Source: Tomocerus qinae (lineage: Eukaryota; Arthropoda; Collembola; Entomobryomorpha; Tomoceridae). Taken from it: a stretch of 64,000 nt of DNA. Location: NCBI GenBank assembly GCA_020055645.1, contig CM034547.1, positions 50,346,909-50,410,908 of the forward strand, given 5' to 3'. Numbering within the stretch: the first letter of the stretch is position 1; each line of letters begins with the position of its first letter. The notes beneath the pieces were generated by a model, which was given only the letters and a program-made list of their open reading frames with translations, was not told the origin of the DNA and did no database searches. A program made the translations under genes and the position numbers. Shown here piece by piece: positions 26,141 to 38,232 of the stretch.

Positions 26141-29100
26141 AACAATTCACTGTGCGCTGTGCACAGCTCTCTGCCTTCTGAACTCCTCCTGCACAGACTT
26201 GCCTGTATTATTCTGTCTATATTCTCTTTGTATATGTATCTATGTCTGTTTTTGTAGCTTTTGTACTTTGTATATACATAGCATGTGTTCGTTGTGTTAT
26301 CCTGGATATATGGTGTGAATCTGTATAGTTGATGTACACGTTATCTAAATCTACCTATATGGAAAGTATGCTATGTATGCTAAAGCTATGAAAAGTTAAT
26401 ATACAGCAGAAACTACTATCTACACTAGTATGCATTGTGCATGTACTTAACTTTAATTTACAGGATGCTATTCACTATTATATCCCTAGATTTGCCACTT
26501 ACTGCACTTAGTTACATTTGCACATTTAATACAGGCTTGGAGAGTATAAGCCAGAATTGCACAAACACATGCATATGATAGTCCAAACACAGAAGCCTGT
26601 AATCATATTGTGCAATTGTGTCTATAATAATTTTATATGATGTCTCATTCTTGTGGCCTAATGCTTATTGTTATATATAGATGTCCACTTGGGTTATGTA
26701 ACATCAATATTTAAGACTCCTTAACGACTGTCTTATCTTACCCATCATCTCTCCATCGGCGAAACTAGCTTCTGGCTAGTTTTCAGCATTTGCGATTTAC
26801 CTCTCGTACTCTACTTCCTTTTCCTGACTCTTAAAGTAGCTATTAACTGAGTTCGTTGGGAGTGGAACCCTTCGTGTGCACCCACTGTGTGAGCTGCGCC
26901 TGGTGAATAGGCGAAAGGAAATGTTAGCAAATCTATCCAAGTGTCCTATAGACTCCCACAGGCGACAATACCAAACACCCACATCCTAATAAATACTATG
27001 CAAATGTACATCGTCTATATCTGAATACACTGACTTCTAAGGTCATCAAGTCCTAGTGTTACAAATTACGTGGAATTCATTTTTGCTGTCAATTTGATCG
27101 GTACAAGCATACTGCTCTTTCCCAAGCGACATAAATACACAGATGTACACTTCTGACAGTTTTCCATGACTATAAATGACATTATGAATATTATATTCTC
27201 TTAAGACAGCAAATTGTGCTCGAGTGGATGAATGTCTTTTATATAAATCATGTCTTACGTATTTGAATACTTTTATTCTCCTCCATTCTATTACTGTATA
27301 GTAACAAATACCAAAACAGAATTCCAATTTGCTTAAGCGTTCTACTTGTTTAGGCTGTCACGTAAAATAAGAAGTTTGCACTTAAGCTACTCGAGTCACC
27401 TTTAAATAATTCATCACATGGTAATATTCAATTCGTATTCTAGGACATGGAAATTGTTATACTAATAGCACAAAATATCCTACCTTGCTTGTTGTACTCT
27501 GTTTACTTACGTTAAGTACACGTGAAATTCAATTTCATTCGGATCTGTTATTTCCAAAATACATGTGCCTTTCCATACCAAAATGTGATTTCTATTCCAA
27601 GAAGTTCTGTTTACTCCGTTTGTTACAAGCTTGCTTGCAATGGCCTTCTGCTACTGAACCCAAAATAATATTTGTATTGACACCATGCAAATAATAGTCC
27701 AAGGACAATTTATTTATAGAAGATATTTTCAAAGCGAAAGTTGAATAGACCCAATGAATAACCATTATGATCATTTGTTAGTATATTGGAGCAGAAGGGG
27801 GCAAAACAATCATCACAAGCAAAGAAAATAAACATCCTCTTTTATGTACAGTATTTACAAGTTAACCATTCCATATTAGCATAGAGATAGGCTTACTTAG
27901 CATTTGTATACTAATAAGAATATCACAGGTACTAGTAACCTTTGTACTTTATTTACTGAAAAGGAAAGTTGAAACTTCCATTGTAAATCCTAAAAATATT
28001 TAATGTACCCTTTTCCTTCCACATCCATTACCAACCATAATAATAAAATGAATATTACATACAACCGGCATAAGAAGTCCCATAGACACTTTTACCAATT
28101 CTCTGTCAATAACATCATAAAACTGGGGAAGTTAAGTGCTGTATTTATATGTATTAGAGGCACATGAAATTTTGTTAATATATAGATTGAATTTCTTAAT
28201 ACTTACTTTATAGGTTTTTCTTTATTAGTCTCAAGTACATGTAAAATTGTGGGCAGCAATTTTTGCATAACAAAATGTCTTCCAAAATTATCAATATTTT
28301 TATTAACAATTATTATAGCTATTGTTATCCAGTAAAGTGTTACAACCTAATATAGTACAACAAATGTAAGAGCAACGAAAGTCAAATCACCAAGTCCTAC
28401 TTGCATTTGTATAGGCATTAATTAAGATGATTCTCTATTACCCATAATTATTTGGATTTGAGTGCATATCAAGAGGTGTCGTATGAAATTAAGCTGTGGA
28501 GCTATATGTAATATTCTGCAAAGCCATATTTTGCTACACTCATATAGATAACTATGTTTTTTAAAATTTATATTTTCTACTACAGTACCTGTTTCTACAC
28601 TACAGTAGGGTATATCTAATCTAGCGCTATGCTCTAGTTATACTTAGCTATGTAGTTATGCTAGAGGATTGTATAGAGTATTCACACTTGCCTAGGTGTA
28701 GTTACCTAAGTTGAACTAATAAAAAATTACTTAACGAAGATTTTCAAGGAAGCAAAAAATGCATTTTCACTATCTAGGATGCACTGCTCTGTTTGTAGCG
28801 GCTCTATCTTAATTTTCAAGCCATTACCTATTTAACTTTCGCTTTTATCAGCGGTATGTTACATGTTTAGTACTTATATGCAATGAATTTAAGTAGTGAC
28901 TGCAATTTTCAGTATGTAATGTAATTATACCAAGGAATAAAGAGACACTATACATCCGTTGTCCATCATCATCTCATAATATAAGCTCCCACTTTCCCAC
29001 TGCCAGGCTGTAAAATACACAAGGTACTACTTAGAGAATTATATTATTGTTATTATTGTAAACCAATACAATTACTAACCTGATGCTCTCTATTTCTCTG

Positions 29101-31047
29101 TAAAAGTGTAAGAACAAGAGGTTAAAAGGATTTCAGCCGCTTTAGGTATACCGACAGACCATAAGCATGTACCTATCTACATTACAACCCAGTTTAGATA
29201 CATAGTATGTAACTACTTCCATCGGAAACAAGAAATGGTAGTTAAATGCACAAACCGTAGCACAATGTAATTCTATAGTCAAGTATTTATATATCGTAAC
29301 TTAATACCCAATACAGAACGGACGTGTTATAAGATCTTTTCATTTGGGTAATGAGAGTCTGAGCAAATATTACGCTCTAGTAGGTACTGCGAGACAAAGT
29401 TACTTAAGACCTGTATAGGTAAACTAATCTTCTACAGACTCTACCGACCATCTCTTACCTACAGGATCAAGCGTCACGAAAGGTTCTCTTCCCAATTACC
29501 TAGCTGTCTAATGCCCGGTAGGTCAAAGGATTGTATCACGTTGTTCACTCCTACTAATGCGTGCAAATTAAATAACTCACGTGAACTCAGAACACAAGAT
29601 CAATTAGGTATACACACCAACTTTATTTCCTCGAGACCCATCATGCAATTAACTTAGCGGATTCTCGGTTCATCTCACAGTCAAATTAGACTTGGTGTCC
29701 TGTTTCTAGTAGGTTCCATTTCATGTCTTCTCAAGACTAGAGTGTAGGCTGACTGGCTGACTCCTCGGTGATTCCCCCGGCTCGGCTGAGGTAAGAATGA
29801 AATCTTGTTTCGCCTGATACAACCTATGTGACGCAGTATTTATATAGTCGAAAGCTATTCCATGTACAACATAACCTACCTTAGGTTATAAAATTAATAT
29901 TGTTAGTTTCGTTTCAGAAATCTGTACTTGATAATAAGATGAAAGTAATAGGTATATAGTAGTATATCTATATCTGTAAATTGTAGGCTCAGAATTGTGT
30001 CTATAGAAAGTATTTACAAACACACGAACTTTCCTTTTCTTTTGTAAGTCATCGAGGCTGCACTTAATTATGGGATTTCAAACACGTGCTTACAGATGAT
30101 TTTCGCAATCCTATTTGTACATTAGGAAGAAATCCCCTAATTTAGCACACCAAATACTAAGTAGTACCTACTAGCGCCCTGATTTCCGGGTATTAACGTA
30201 TCTGTGACGTCCGGACCATATAATGCAACCTTAATTGACTGTTCTATGTCTATTTATGGAACAGATAATTTTATGTATTTTGCATTTACTTTACATGCAA
30301 TAATTCAGAACCCTATCTACTCTGGAGCCATTTTTTTACATTTAGCAAGTGTATCATACTACCACAAAAACAAATATACTCAGTTTTTCTGATTATATTG
30401 AAAATACACAATTCTAATGAATTTGAAGCTTGCTTTGACATCGGTGAGTTACAAGCTACATCGGGCAAGTACTATCTGTGTAGTTAATAGTATGAACCTA
30501 TGACAAAATTTGCTAGTTTGCTACTTGAGAAGTAGTAGATTTACTTAAGCCAAATGCACTTAGGTAGCTTATTGTTTAGACCCTTCTGTGTTTCATGGCA
30601 ATTATGCTAATGCTTGTTTGACTCGAGGTAGAGAAATAATTTTCTTCCTTGGGGTTATGTTGGAACGTTCTTAAGTGCAAGTAAAAATGGAATAAAAATA
30701 CATAAGAATGTTTTGACATTGCCAAATGTTATGTCCTGGAAATTCATTTTTTTGCACATAATTTAAATTTTCAAAGAGAAGCACTTTCCTTTTAACATGA
30801 AACATCTAATGTGCTTATAATTACCATAAAACGTAGCCTTAGGAGCTTGAAGTTTGAAGAAAATTATAGCTTAAAAGCTTTAAACTAAAGAGTTAAGTGC
30901 AAGAAAGGTAAACAATAGTCACCTAATAATAGCTGAATACTAAAACAGTACTTTATGCATTATAAAGACAAACACAAAGCTTGAAACTTCTAGAACCGTC
31001 ATAATTGTAGTGCAGTGCAGAAACTAGTGCTTATATTAATAGCGTTT

Positions 31048-31071
31048 AAATAGTGCTTATAAGCACTATTT
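31048..31071. other. Perfect 24-bp palindrome
   Basis: The sequence AAATAGTGCTTA followed by its exact reverse complement TAAGCACTATTT reads identically on both strands. The half-site core TAGTGCTTAT is also present at about 31025-31034. It may be a dimeric protein-binding site or chance; it lies 2.7 kb upstream of the next gene's TATA box. Confidence 0.6.
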
Positions 31072-33766
31072 GCACATAAATGTATTTGAATGCAACTATA
31101 CAAAAAGTGGAGAAATGTTTCTGTAGTTCAAAATAGGGTTTACGTTAAAATAGCCAAAATTCCCTATAGATTAGATGGTCTCAAACTTGCTATTCTCTAG
31201 GGTATAGCCTAGTGTGCCTTCCAAAGTTACCCGACATAGGCACATTGCATGTGTTGGACTTCGGGTAAACTGCTTTGGGGTACATTATCGAAAACATTAA
31301 TTGTGAATAATAATAATTGTTAAAGATTTTTGAATATTTTTGACAATTGAAGTATTGTATTTATGCATGCGAAAGTTTCAACTGCTAATCTTGTGTCCAC
31401 AAGCTTTCTTTTTGAGGCCAAGAGTCAACGACATTTTTCGTGCAGCCTTTTTCTGCAACGACCAGTAGGCAACTGACCTCTTGCATTTCTTCCGTCACGT
31501 TTTTCCTTTGGACATCCTCCGGGAAGATTTTTCCAAGGGTTTTCCCATTTTGTGCTTATATATTCTCATGCAATAAGACTACCAAATTAGACCTGCCTAT
31601 CAATATTATGATTCCTATCTAGTTACTTATCTGTATTAGAAAGACATTCGTATTATTATGCCTACCTATGACTAATTCGGAGGTTTGATGCGATTATAAG
31701 TTTTGCAAAAAGTACCTGATAACATGAAAACATTAAGAAAGTAACAAATAACACGTATAAGTTTAGTCTTAATTTCTGAACCATAAGGAGAATACCTAGT
31801 AAAGTAATCTCATAAAGGTGATATACCGAGAAATCTAAACGCGTAAACATTACATGACATTGACATAAGAATAAATAATATAAGTAAAAGAAAGATGACT
31901 AACAAATGAGTATGGGCATGTCTCAAAAGTAATCTCAGTACAAAATACAAATATAGTACTTTATCAAGTACCCCATTTACAAACATTTATACAATGCATC
32001 CCACAATTCCCACAGCATATTTTCTCAATGTGCCCAAGCTTAGGATATATATTTTGACATCTTTAATTTCTACATGATATACCTTTTCAGGTAACGTCAA
32101 TGTGGCAATATTAACAATGTATAAAGGATGGTACACTACTGCACTGTTGGCAACCAGGCATAGCGAATATCTGAAAATGAAAATTATCCTCATTGGAATC
32201 TCAGTCTTGTGTCTGGTCGTCTTCCAGTTGGCACTTTCCTAGTATTTGAAATCTATTCTTTGAATGTGAAAACTCAATATTGTATCAATGATAAAGTTCA
32301 AATACGTCAAATTAGGCATATTTGACATTTCCCATGAGGGGAGATGTCATTATCAGTTAATACATGGATAACAATGCTGATATGTGGTTACTCGAAATGG
32401 AAAGGGGTCAAGGGGTAACAATAATTTTATTCAAATATAATAGTACCATGTCACTTAAGATCCCTTGGCTTCGTCGGATTCCTAAGCCCTGCAGTCTTTG
32501 GTTTATAAGCTTCTAAAATGTGGAATAACCTTATTTTATTTTTGCAGAGTCACGGGGTTTTTGATGGGTTTTTTATTTCTATGGCCGGTTATTTTTTGGC
32601 ATATTACGGGTATGGATTTAGATGGTTTAGACTTTAGACAAAAGGTGATGAAACCGATGAGGTATCATTTGGTGTAAAAAATCTACTTTGTTTGCTTGCT
32701 ACACTTTATTTGCATGCATATCCTTCCTTTTCGGTATTTAGCTACATAATTACCATCCTACCTCTTATATGACTTGCGAGGTATTTTTGCTGATTAAATA
32801 TTTTTTGACCTTCCAACCTTGGAGACAATTCCTATAGGATTAAATACATTGTGACCTTCAATTATTTTTGCTACATGTCTTTTAACCACTAAACCGCAGA
32901 AACGGTTGATGGTAAGTAGCGGCAAAATTGTATTGAAAGTTATGAGTAGTGTTGTAGTCCTAATACAGTATTGTAATATTAGTGTATGATTTAGGTGAAT
33001 GTTATCAGGTACTATCTGCTGATGAAGGAGAAACCTGCTAAAAATCGGATAAGCTGTCATGACTTTCTAAGGTGTACAGAACTGAAGATATACCTAAATA
33101 GTATGAATGTATTAAGTAAAAACCCTATAAAAGGTCACCTTTTGTCGCTTTGTGTCCCTTGTGAGAGAAAATAAGGACTTGTATATTACTGAGCGGTATA
33201 TGACGATAAAATTGAATGATTGACTCCTACCTATTTAAAACCTGCATGGGACCGGTGACAAATGTTCTACGACGCATATTACCTCGAATTTTGATCTACT
33301 ACCCTAATTCTACACATTCACTATTTGGAACACATATCGTGTTTAATTAGTTAATACCCGGTATAATATCCTTTGAAATTGCCAAGGAATGAGTGGCTGA
33401 AGAATATGATTAAAGGGTAAAATGCTTTTCTGATGCATGTACACTCTATCATGTATATTGTGTATTACCGGGGAGAAAATTCTGTATGCCTCGTATTGTG
33501 AACAAATAAAACGAATACATTGACAGACAGTCTTGTAGACGTTTCTATAAAGTAGCTAATCGCTAACAAATCAGACGACAACTGTAAACACAATACAAAT
33601 GGGATACATGTGAGTATATGTATCAATGTATTCAGGGACATCGGACATGTATTTATGCTACTGGTCATAACACTAAAAGATATAGACAGGACTCCGACTT
33701 TTCCTGTTCCCGAATGTCAGGAGCACAGAACCTGGAAACCTTGTTTGTATGGCTGGTGATGATGGG

Positions 33767-33774
33767 TATAAATA
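33767..33774 (+). promoter_or_regulatory. Putative TATA box of the helical secreted-protein gene
   Basis: TATAAATA, preceded by GGG, lies 175 bp upstream of the ATG at 33942. The span that would be 5' UTR is less AT-rich than its surroundings. A TTCCCGAA word at 33707-33714 upstream is a spaced TTC..GAA palindrome of the kind STAT factors bind, though with an unusually short spacer. No transcription start is proven. Confidence 0.45.
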
Positions 33775-33941
33775 TGAATGCTTAGCCTTTACTTTGCATG
33801 AGAACCTTTTGTGTGCTCACTGGACGTTGGCTGGAGTTGGCTGGAGTCTCTTCTCTAATTTCCCTGATTATCAGAATTCTTATTGTCACGAGGCTTTTCA
33901 CGTAAACATATACGATACAACAATACTAACATAATCAAATC

Positions 33942-35246
33942 ATGCAGTGTAATTCTACGTTTCATCTATTCTCAAATCTTTCTCTATATCTGGGTAAAAG
34001 ATCAATTTAAATAATTTATCTTGGTTGTAAATGTTACTTGACGCCAGAATATTAAAATTCATGAAGAAAATAAAATAAATTTTGCATGCTCTTTGTCTCT
34101 TAAGGTTTACTACTGATTTGGTTAACAAGCGGGCATGTGGAGTGTACTGTTAACATTCCTGGAAGTACAACTTTGACTCAAGTCACGCACTTCACATTCT
34201 TGCAAAATCTTGGCAATCCCTGTAGGATTGTTAGAGAGCTTCCTGCCGAAACTTCAACATCTCCCACGATTGGCATTGGGAACGGCACCAACTCCGTTAA
34301 CCTAATTGAGCAAAGTGAATCAGCGAGAATTAAAATTCTTCGAGAGTTTTACCAATCTATGGTTACAGCTATCGCAATAGCCCTGCAAAAGGTCGTACAA
34401 CTTGAAAATGCTGATCCAGTGAGTTTTTTTCTTACTCTATGAATAAAGAGTACTTTGTAACTTGCTGAATAGGGCTAGAACATTTGAATAATTTGACACA
34501 CTTTAGCTGAGTGTTATATTTAGTAGATTTTGAAATGTCCTTTGGCTCAATTTTAGACTATGCCTGAATGTAACGGACTTTATTTGGAATCTCTTCCGCC
34601 CACTCCTCCATTGGACACCATGAAAGTGAGCATTCTTTATAGATTAACACTACTATATGTAAATTTCATGGGAGTAACATTTAGCAGGAGATTTTCTGGA
34701 ATTTATCAAAAAAACCTTTGTCAGTAAATATTTCTGGTTACATGGATAATCATTTGATTTTAGGAAAATAGACTTTTCAAACAAGTTTACCAGACTGGAA
34801 TATATCTTGCAGCACATTTGCATATCATGGGATTAGACCGACAACGTACAGTAGAGGGGAACAATGACATTCCGGATGACCAAGTTGTGGAGGGTGAGCA
34901 GATTCCAAGCTGGCGAGTTTTTCGGTGCGGTAATGAGTCTTCGTCCATTCTGACTACTATCCACGATGCTACTGAAAGAGTTGAAGATCTCCTTTGCACT
35001 TTGGTGAGTTCTGCAACTTTGCCTCAACGTGCTACCTTCCGCACGCCTTTTAATCGACTTTTGCAGACTAAGATCTTCCGCTATCACAGTTCATGTTCTC
35101 TGATACAAACCAGGGATTGTTTGGTCGTTCGTGAAGCAAAACAATCTATCAATTACATGCTTACAAAGTTTTCTAATTTATTGGAAGCTCTTGCTGAACC
35201 AATCGATACTTCAAATGCTTCCGAAGATATAGAAAACTCATTGTGA
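33942..35246 (+). CDS. Secreted four-helix-bundle protein, candidate CNTF/CLCF1-like (type I) cytokine
   Basis: Four exons join in phase: 33942-33993, 34105-34418, 34557-34625 and 34764-35246 (TGA), giving 305 residues. Residues 1-27 form a signal peptide (core YLGLLLIWL, ending TSG) created only when exon 1 is spliced to exon 2. Predicted helices are A, about 89-118 (SARIKILREFYQS...), B, 143-169 (ENRLFKQVYQTGIYLAAHL), C, 204-225 (SILTTIHDATERVEDLLCTL), and D, about 262-289 (CLVVREAKQSINYMLTKFSN). A proline-rich AB loop (LPPTPPLD) joins A to B. The mature part has seven cysteines (31, 57, 127, 200, 223, 256, 264) and N-glycosylation sequons at N77, N202 and N296. The order, the Pro-rich loop, a GLDRQ at the end of helix B (GLNRQ in human CLCF1, from memory) and a long helix D resemble gp130-type cytokines, which signal through JAK/STAT. 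Identity is low and the family call is inference; an Unpaired-like or unrelated helical secreted protein is possible. The gene structure itself is well supported. Confidence 0.75.
35004..35066 (+). other. 63-nt in-frame intron-like segment (possible exitron) in the helical-protein gene
   Basis: The segment starts GTGAGT and ends TTTTGCAG. It is 63 nt long, a multiple of three, and has no stop in frame. If retained it encodes residues 226-246 (VSSATLPQ...FNRLLQ) between helices C and D. If removed the protein is 284 residues and stays in frame. Its GC content is coding-like, which favours retention, but both splice signals are strong. Confidence 0.5.
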
Positions 35247-36039
35247 GACAAACTTTACTACATGATAATACTTTGCGATTTCAGTGCACTCAATACTCCA
35301 TTATTTATAGTAGACCAATGCCGTAATTATTGGTTGCACAATGCAACGGAAGAAATGCGTATTCAGATAACCAGTATTACCACAACCAACAGGATTGACA
35401 TTTTTGTAGTCCATCTCCCATTTAATAGAGAAAACATTAACTAGTGAAAAATAAGAATTTTAATTATGTTTTAAATTACTAACTAGTAAAGAAACAATCT
35501 ACTCTACGGCAGTCTGCTGCATTACAAATGCATGAGGTTCAAAATTATTTGTAATAATTTTTTCACTATGCACACAGTTGCAAGTTGTGTTATAGGAATT
35601 ATAAAATTTCTATGTATTACAGGTACTTTCATGTGTCGTCATCATTTGTAATCGTCCAACAGCAAAATAAGGCTATGCAAATGCAAAATGCCATATCTTT
35701 GTATTGGTAAAGCTAAATTTTGGTGAGTACGCTAATCCAATAACTTTTTGCCTAATTGCAATTAGACCGTTGCGTTGTTCAGTTCAGACCTTTCCATGAC
35801 GTATGAGGTAGATAAGGTAGATGGTAAAGCTATAGAACAGTATATCTTTATCTTAAGAATATCTCCTTCATAAAACTACATGGCTTGCTTCATCATCTTT
35901 TTAGTATCGTCCACAACCACTACCCATGTAAGTTACTGAAGCAGGTACTGATAGAACGATTTACGTTTTATGAGTTAATTTATCTACTATTCTGCTAAAA
36001 AATGAAGTACGTCGTATTTATATTTCTTTTCCTGTGAAA
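35247..36039. other. 3' flank of the helical-protein gene, no gene seen
   Basis: AT-rich sequence that probably includes an AU-rich 3' UTR (ATTTA at about 35300-35310). No canonical AATAAA was found within the first 200 bp after the stop. Confidence 0.4.
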
Positions 36040-37090
36040 CACTGCTACTTAACTACATCTATTATATTATCCTTTGATCCTTCAATATATCTACCATCTT
36101 TTCAAGTATTGACTAAAATAGTATTCCTACCGCCCTTCTAGTAATAGATTTATATCTCATGTCTTTTGACTAACTAACTTATATCTACTATCATTGGAGT
36201 AACTAATTTGTAATTTATATCTACTATCATTGGAGTAACTAATTTGTAATTTATATCTACTATCATTGGAGTAACTAATTTGTAATTTATATCTACTATC
36301 ATTTAAGTAACTAATTTGTAATTTATATCTACTATCATTGGAGTAACTAATTTGTAATTTATATCTACTATCATTGGAGTAACTAATTTGTAATTTATAT
36401 CTACTATCATTGGAGTAACTAATTTGTAATTTATATCTACTATCATTGGAGTAACTAATTTGTAATTTATATCTACTATCATTGGAGTAACTAATTTGTA
36501 ATTTATATCTACTATCATTCGGGTAACTAATTTATATCTACTATCATTCGGGTAACTAATTTATATCTACTATCATTCGGGTAATTAATTTATATCTACT
36601 ATCATTCGGGTAACTAATTTATATCTACTTTCATTCGGGTAACTAATTTATATCTACTATCATTCGGGTAACTAATTTATATCTACTATCATTCAGGTAA
36701 CTAATTTATATCTACTATCATTCGGGTAACTAATTTATATCTACTATCATTTGGGTAACTAATTTATATCTACTATCATTCGGGTATCATATATATATCT
36801 ACTATCCTTTGAGTAATTATGTCTTTGCTATCCTTCAATACATCTACTATCTTTTTAAGTACTAACTAATAAAATGTATAACTACTATCCTTCGTGTAAC
36901 TAATTTGTGGTATCTACTATCCTTCCAGTAACTGACAATATAGTAACTACTATTCTTTGAGAGAATAATATATATCTACTATCCTTCGATTCGAGTAACT
37001 ATTGTCCTTCGTGTGACATTGCATCTGCTTACTTTTGTGTAACTATTATATTTGGAGAAAATACTGTATCCTTCGAAGAACTCAAATCTA
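36040..37090. repeat. Minisatellite array with 36-bp and 29-bp unit forms
   Basis: The core shows about nine near-identical 36-bp units (taatttgtaatttatatcta, then ctatcattggagtaac) at about 36204-36528. About nine 29-bp units follow to 36790, lacking the 7-bp ttgtaat-like insert and ending in cattcgggtaac. Diverged units based on TATCTACTATCCTT extend both ways to about 36040 and 37090. The 36-bp part is open on the minus strand as a 12-residue repeat, only because 36 is a multiple of three; the 29-bp part breaks that frame. It lies between two convergent genes. Confidence 0.9.
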
Positions 37091-38232
37091 CTATCTTATG
37101 AATACAGCCTTAAATTTTAATAACATATTTTTTGATTGAATCATTATGTTATATGTTACAATAAATCAAAGCTTCCAATGAGCAAATGTTAAATTCGGGA
37201 TAAATGTGCTAACTGATTAATCATTCTATATTCGGAAACTTATTAACTATAAACAGTCGTGTAATCCGTAAATAGCGATTCTCAATTATTTATGACATAT
37301 CCAGTGTTGTAACCTCTGTAGATTATTTTGGTCAAAAACCAGCTATAATTTTAACCTTAGAGCATGTATGTTATTTATCTTGCTTATACAGTGTTATAAT
37401 ATAATCACTAGTAATAAACTTTTCATAAACTAAAACACATAGTAAAATTCTTTTAAAAACTGTTAAAATATTTGCGTTCCGATGAGTGAACGGGTTTGAG
37501 TAGCAATGAACTTAATGTGGTGATGATAATGAATAAAGAAATTGAAAACAGCTTAATACTTTGTATGAGTACATAAATTAATATTTCATTTATAAACTTA
37601 CTTAACATGAACATTAAATAACAAAAATATATTTGAAGCAAATCTTCAACTAAATGTTTCTTGATGGCATTCATAACAAATTATACTAAACCGATACTAG
37701 GGGTAAATAAAGCAAATAGTTTTGGGCATATTTTAAGTACATGATTGTACATTTTCTGATTTTTAACTCCTAATTCCCGAGATAGGAATTATAGTTGATT
37801 CAGGAATTCGTCGGTATTATTTTTGGTAATTTACAAAATTGGTATACTGTAGTGAGGTTGTTTGTAAATATAAATGCGAATGCTATTTCATTGTAAACTG
37901 TATCTTTATATGTACATAATAAATATTCTTACATGTACTAGTAAAGGTAGTAAGGAGCTATTACTAAATATCTGTAAATGAATTAAGTATTACATACTGG
38001 GTATAAACAAACAATGGTAAAGAACTGGAGAGGATATATGGGACTTTATTTTACAAAAATCGGTTACTACATTTAAGGATTATGGCAACATTCAGAACAA
38101 CTTGAGTAAGAAATCTGAGTAAAAATACCTGAATAAAATTAAAAACAAGCAATAACAATGACTTTAACAAAAACAAATGTCGCTTATAAGCAACGAGGAC
38201 TTAAAATACATAACTGACACTTAAAAGATATT
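37091..38232. other. Intergenic and 3' flank of the minus-strand secreted-protein gene
   Basis: AT-rich with no supported ORF. The part nearest 38232 is the 3' UTR of the gene that ends there. Confidence 0.5.
38045..38050 (-). terminator. Putative polyadenylation signal AATAAA
   Basis: AATAAA on the minus strand, about 185 bp downstream of the stop codon at 38233, a plausible end for that transcript. Confidence 0.45.

Larger units (their letters stand above)
24124..33766. other. Long gene-poor intergenic region
   Basis: It lies between the start of the GALNT2-type gene and the promoter of the helical secreted-protein gene. I found no ORF with recognisable conservation. It must contain the GALNT2-type promoter. 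It holds the TGCAC tract, the orphan Cys-containing ORF and the 24-bp palindrome listed separately. A GC-richer patch at 29450-29815, ending in a good donor (CTGAG then GTAAG), could be a non-coding first exon, but nothing proves it. Confidence 0.5.

Noticed and set aside
26797-26982. GC-richer minus-strand ORF (MGVWYCRLWES...)
   Set aside because: No domain, no signal peptide and no partner exons; length is compatible with chance.
36303-36518. Minus-strand ORF with a 12-residue repeat (MIVDINYKLVTP)
   Set aside because: It exists only because the 36-bp minisatellite unit is a multiple of three. The neighbouring 29-bp units of the same family destroy the frame, and composition is that of the repeat.
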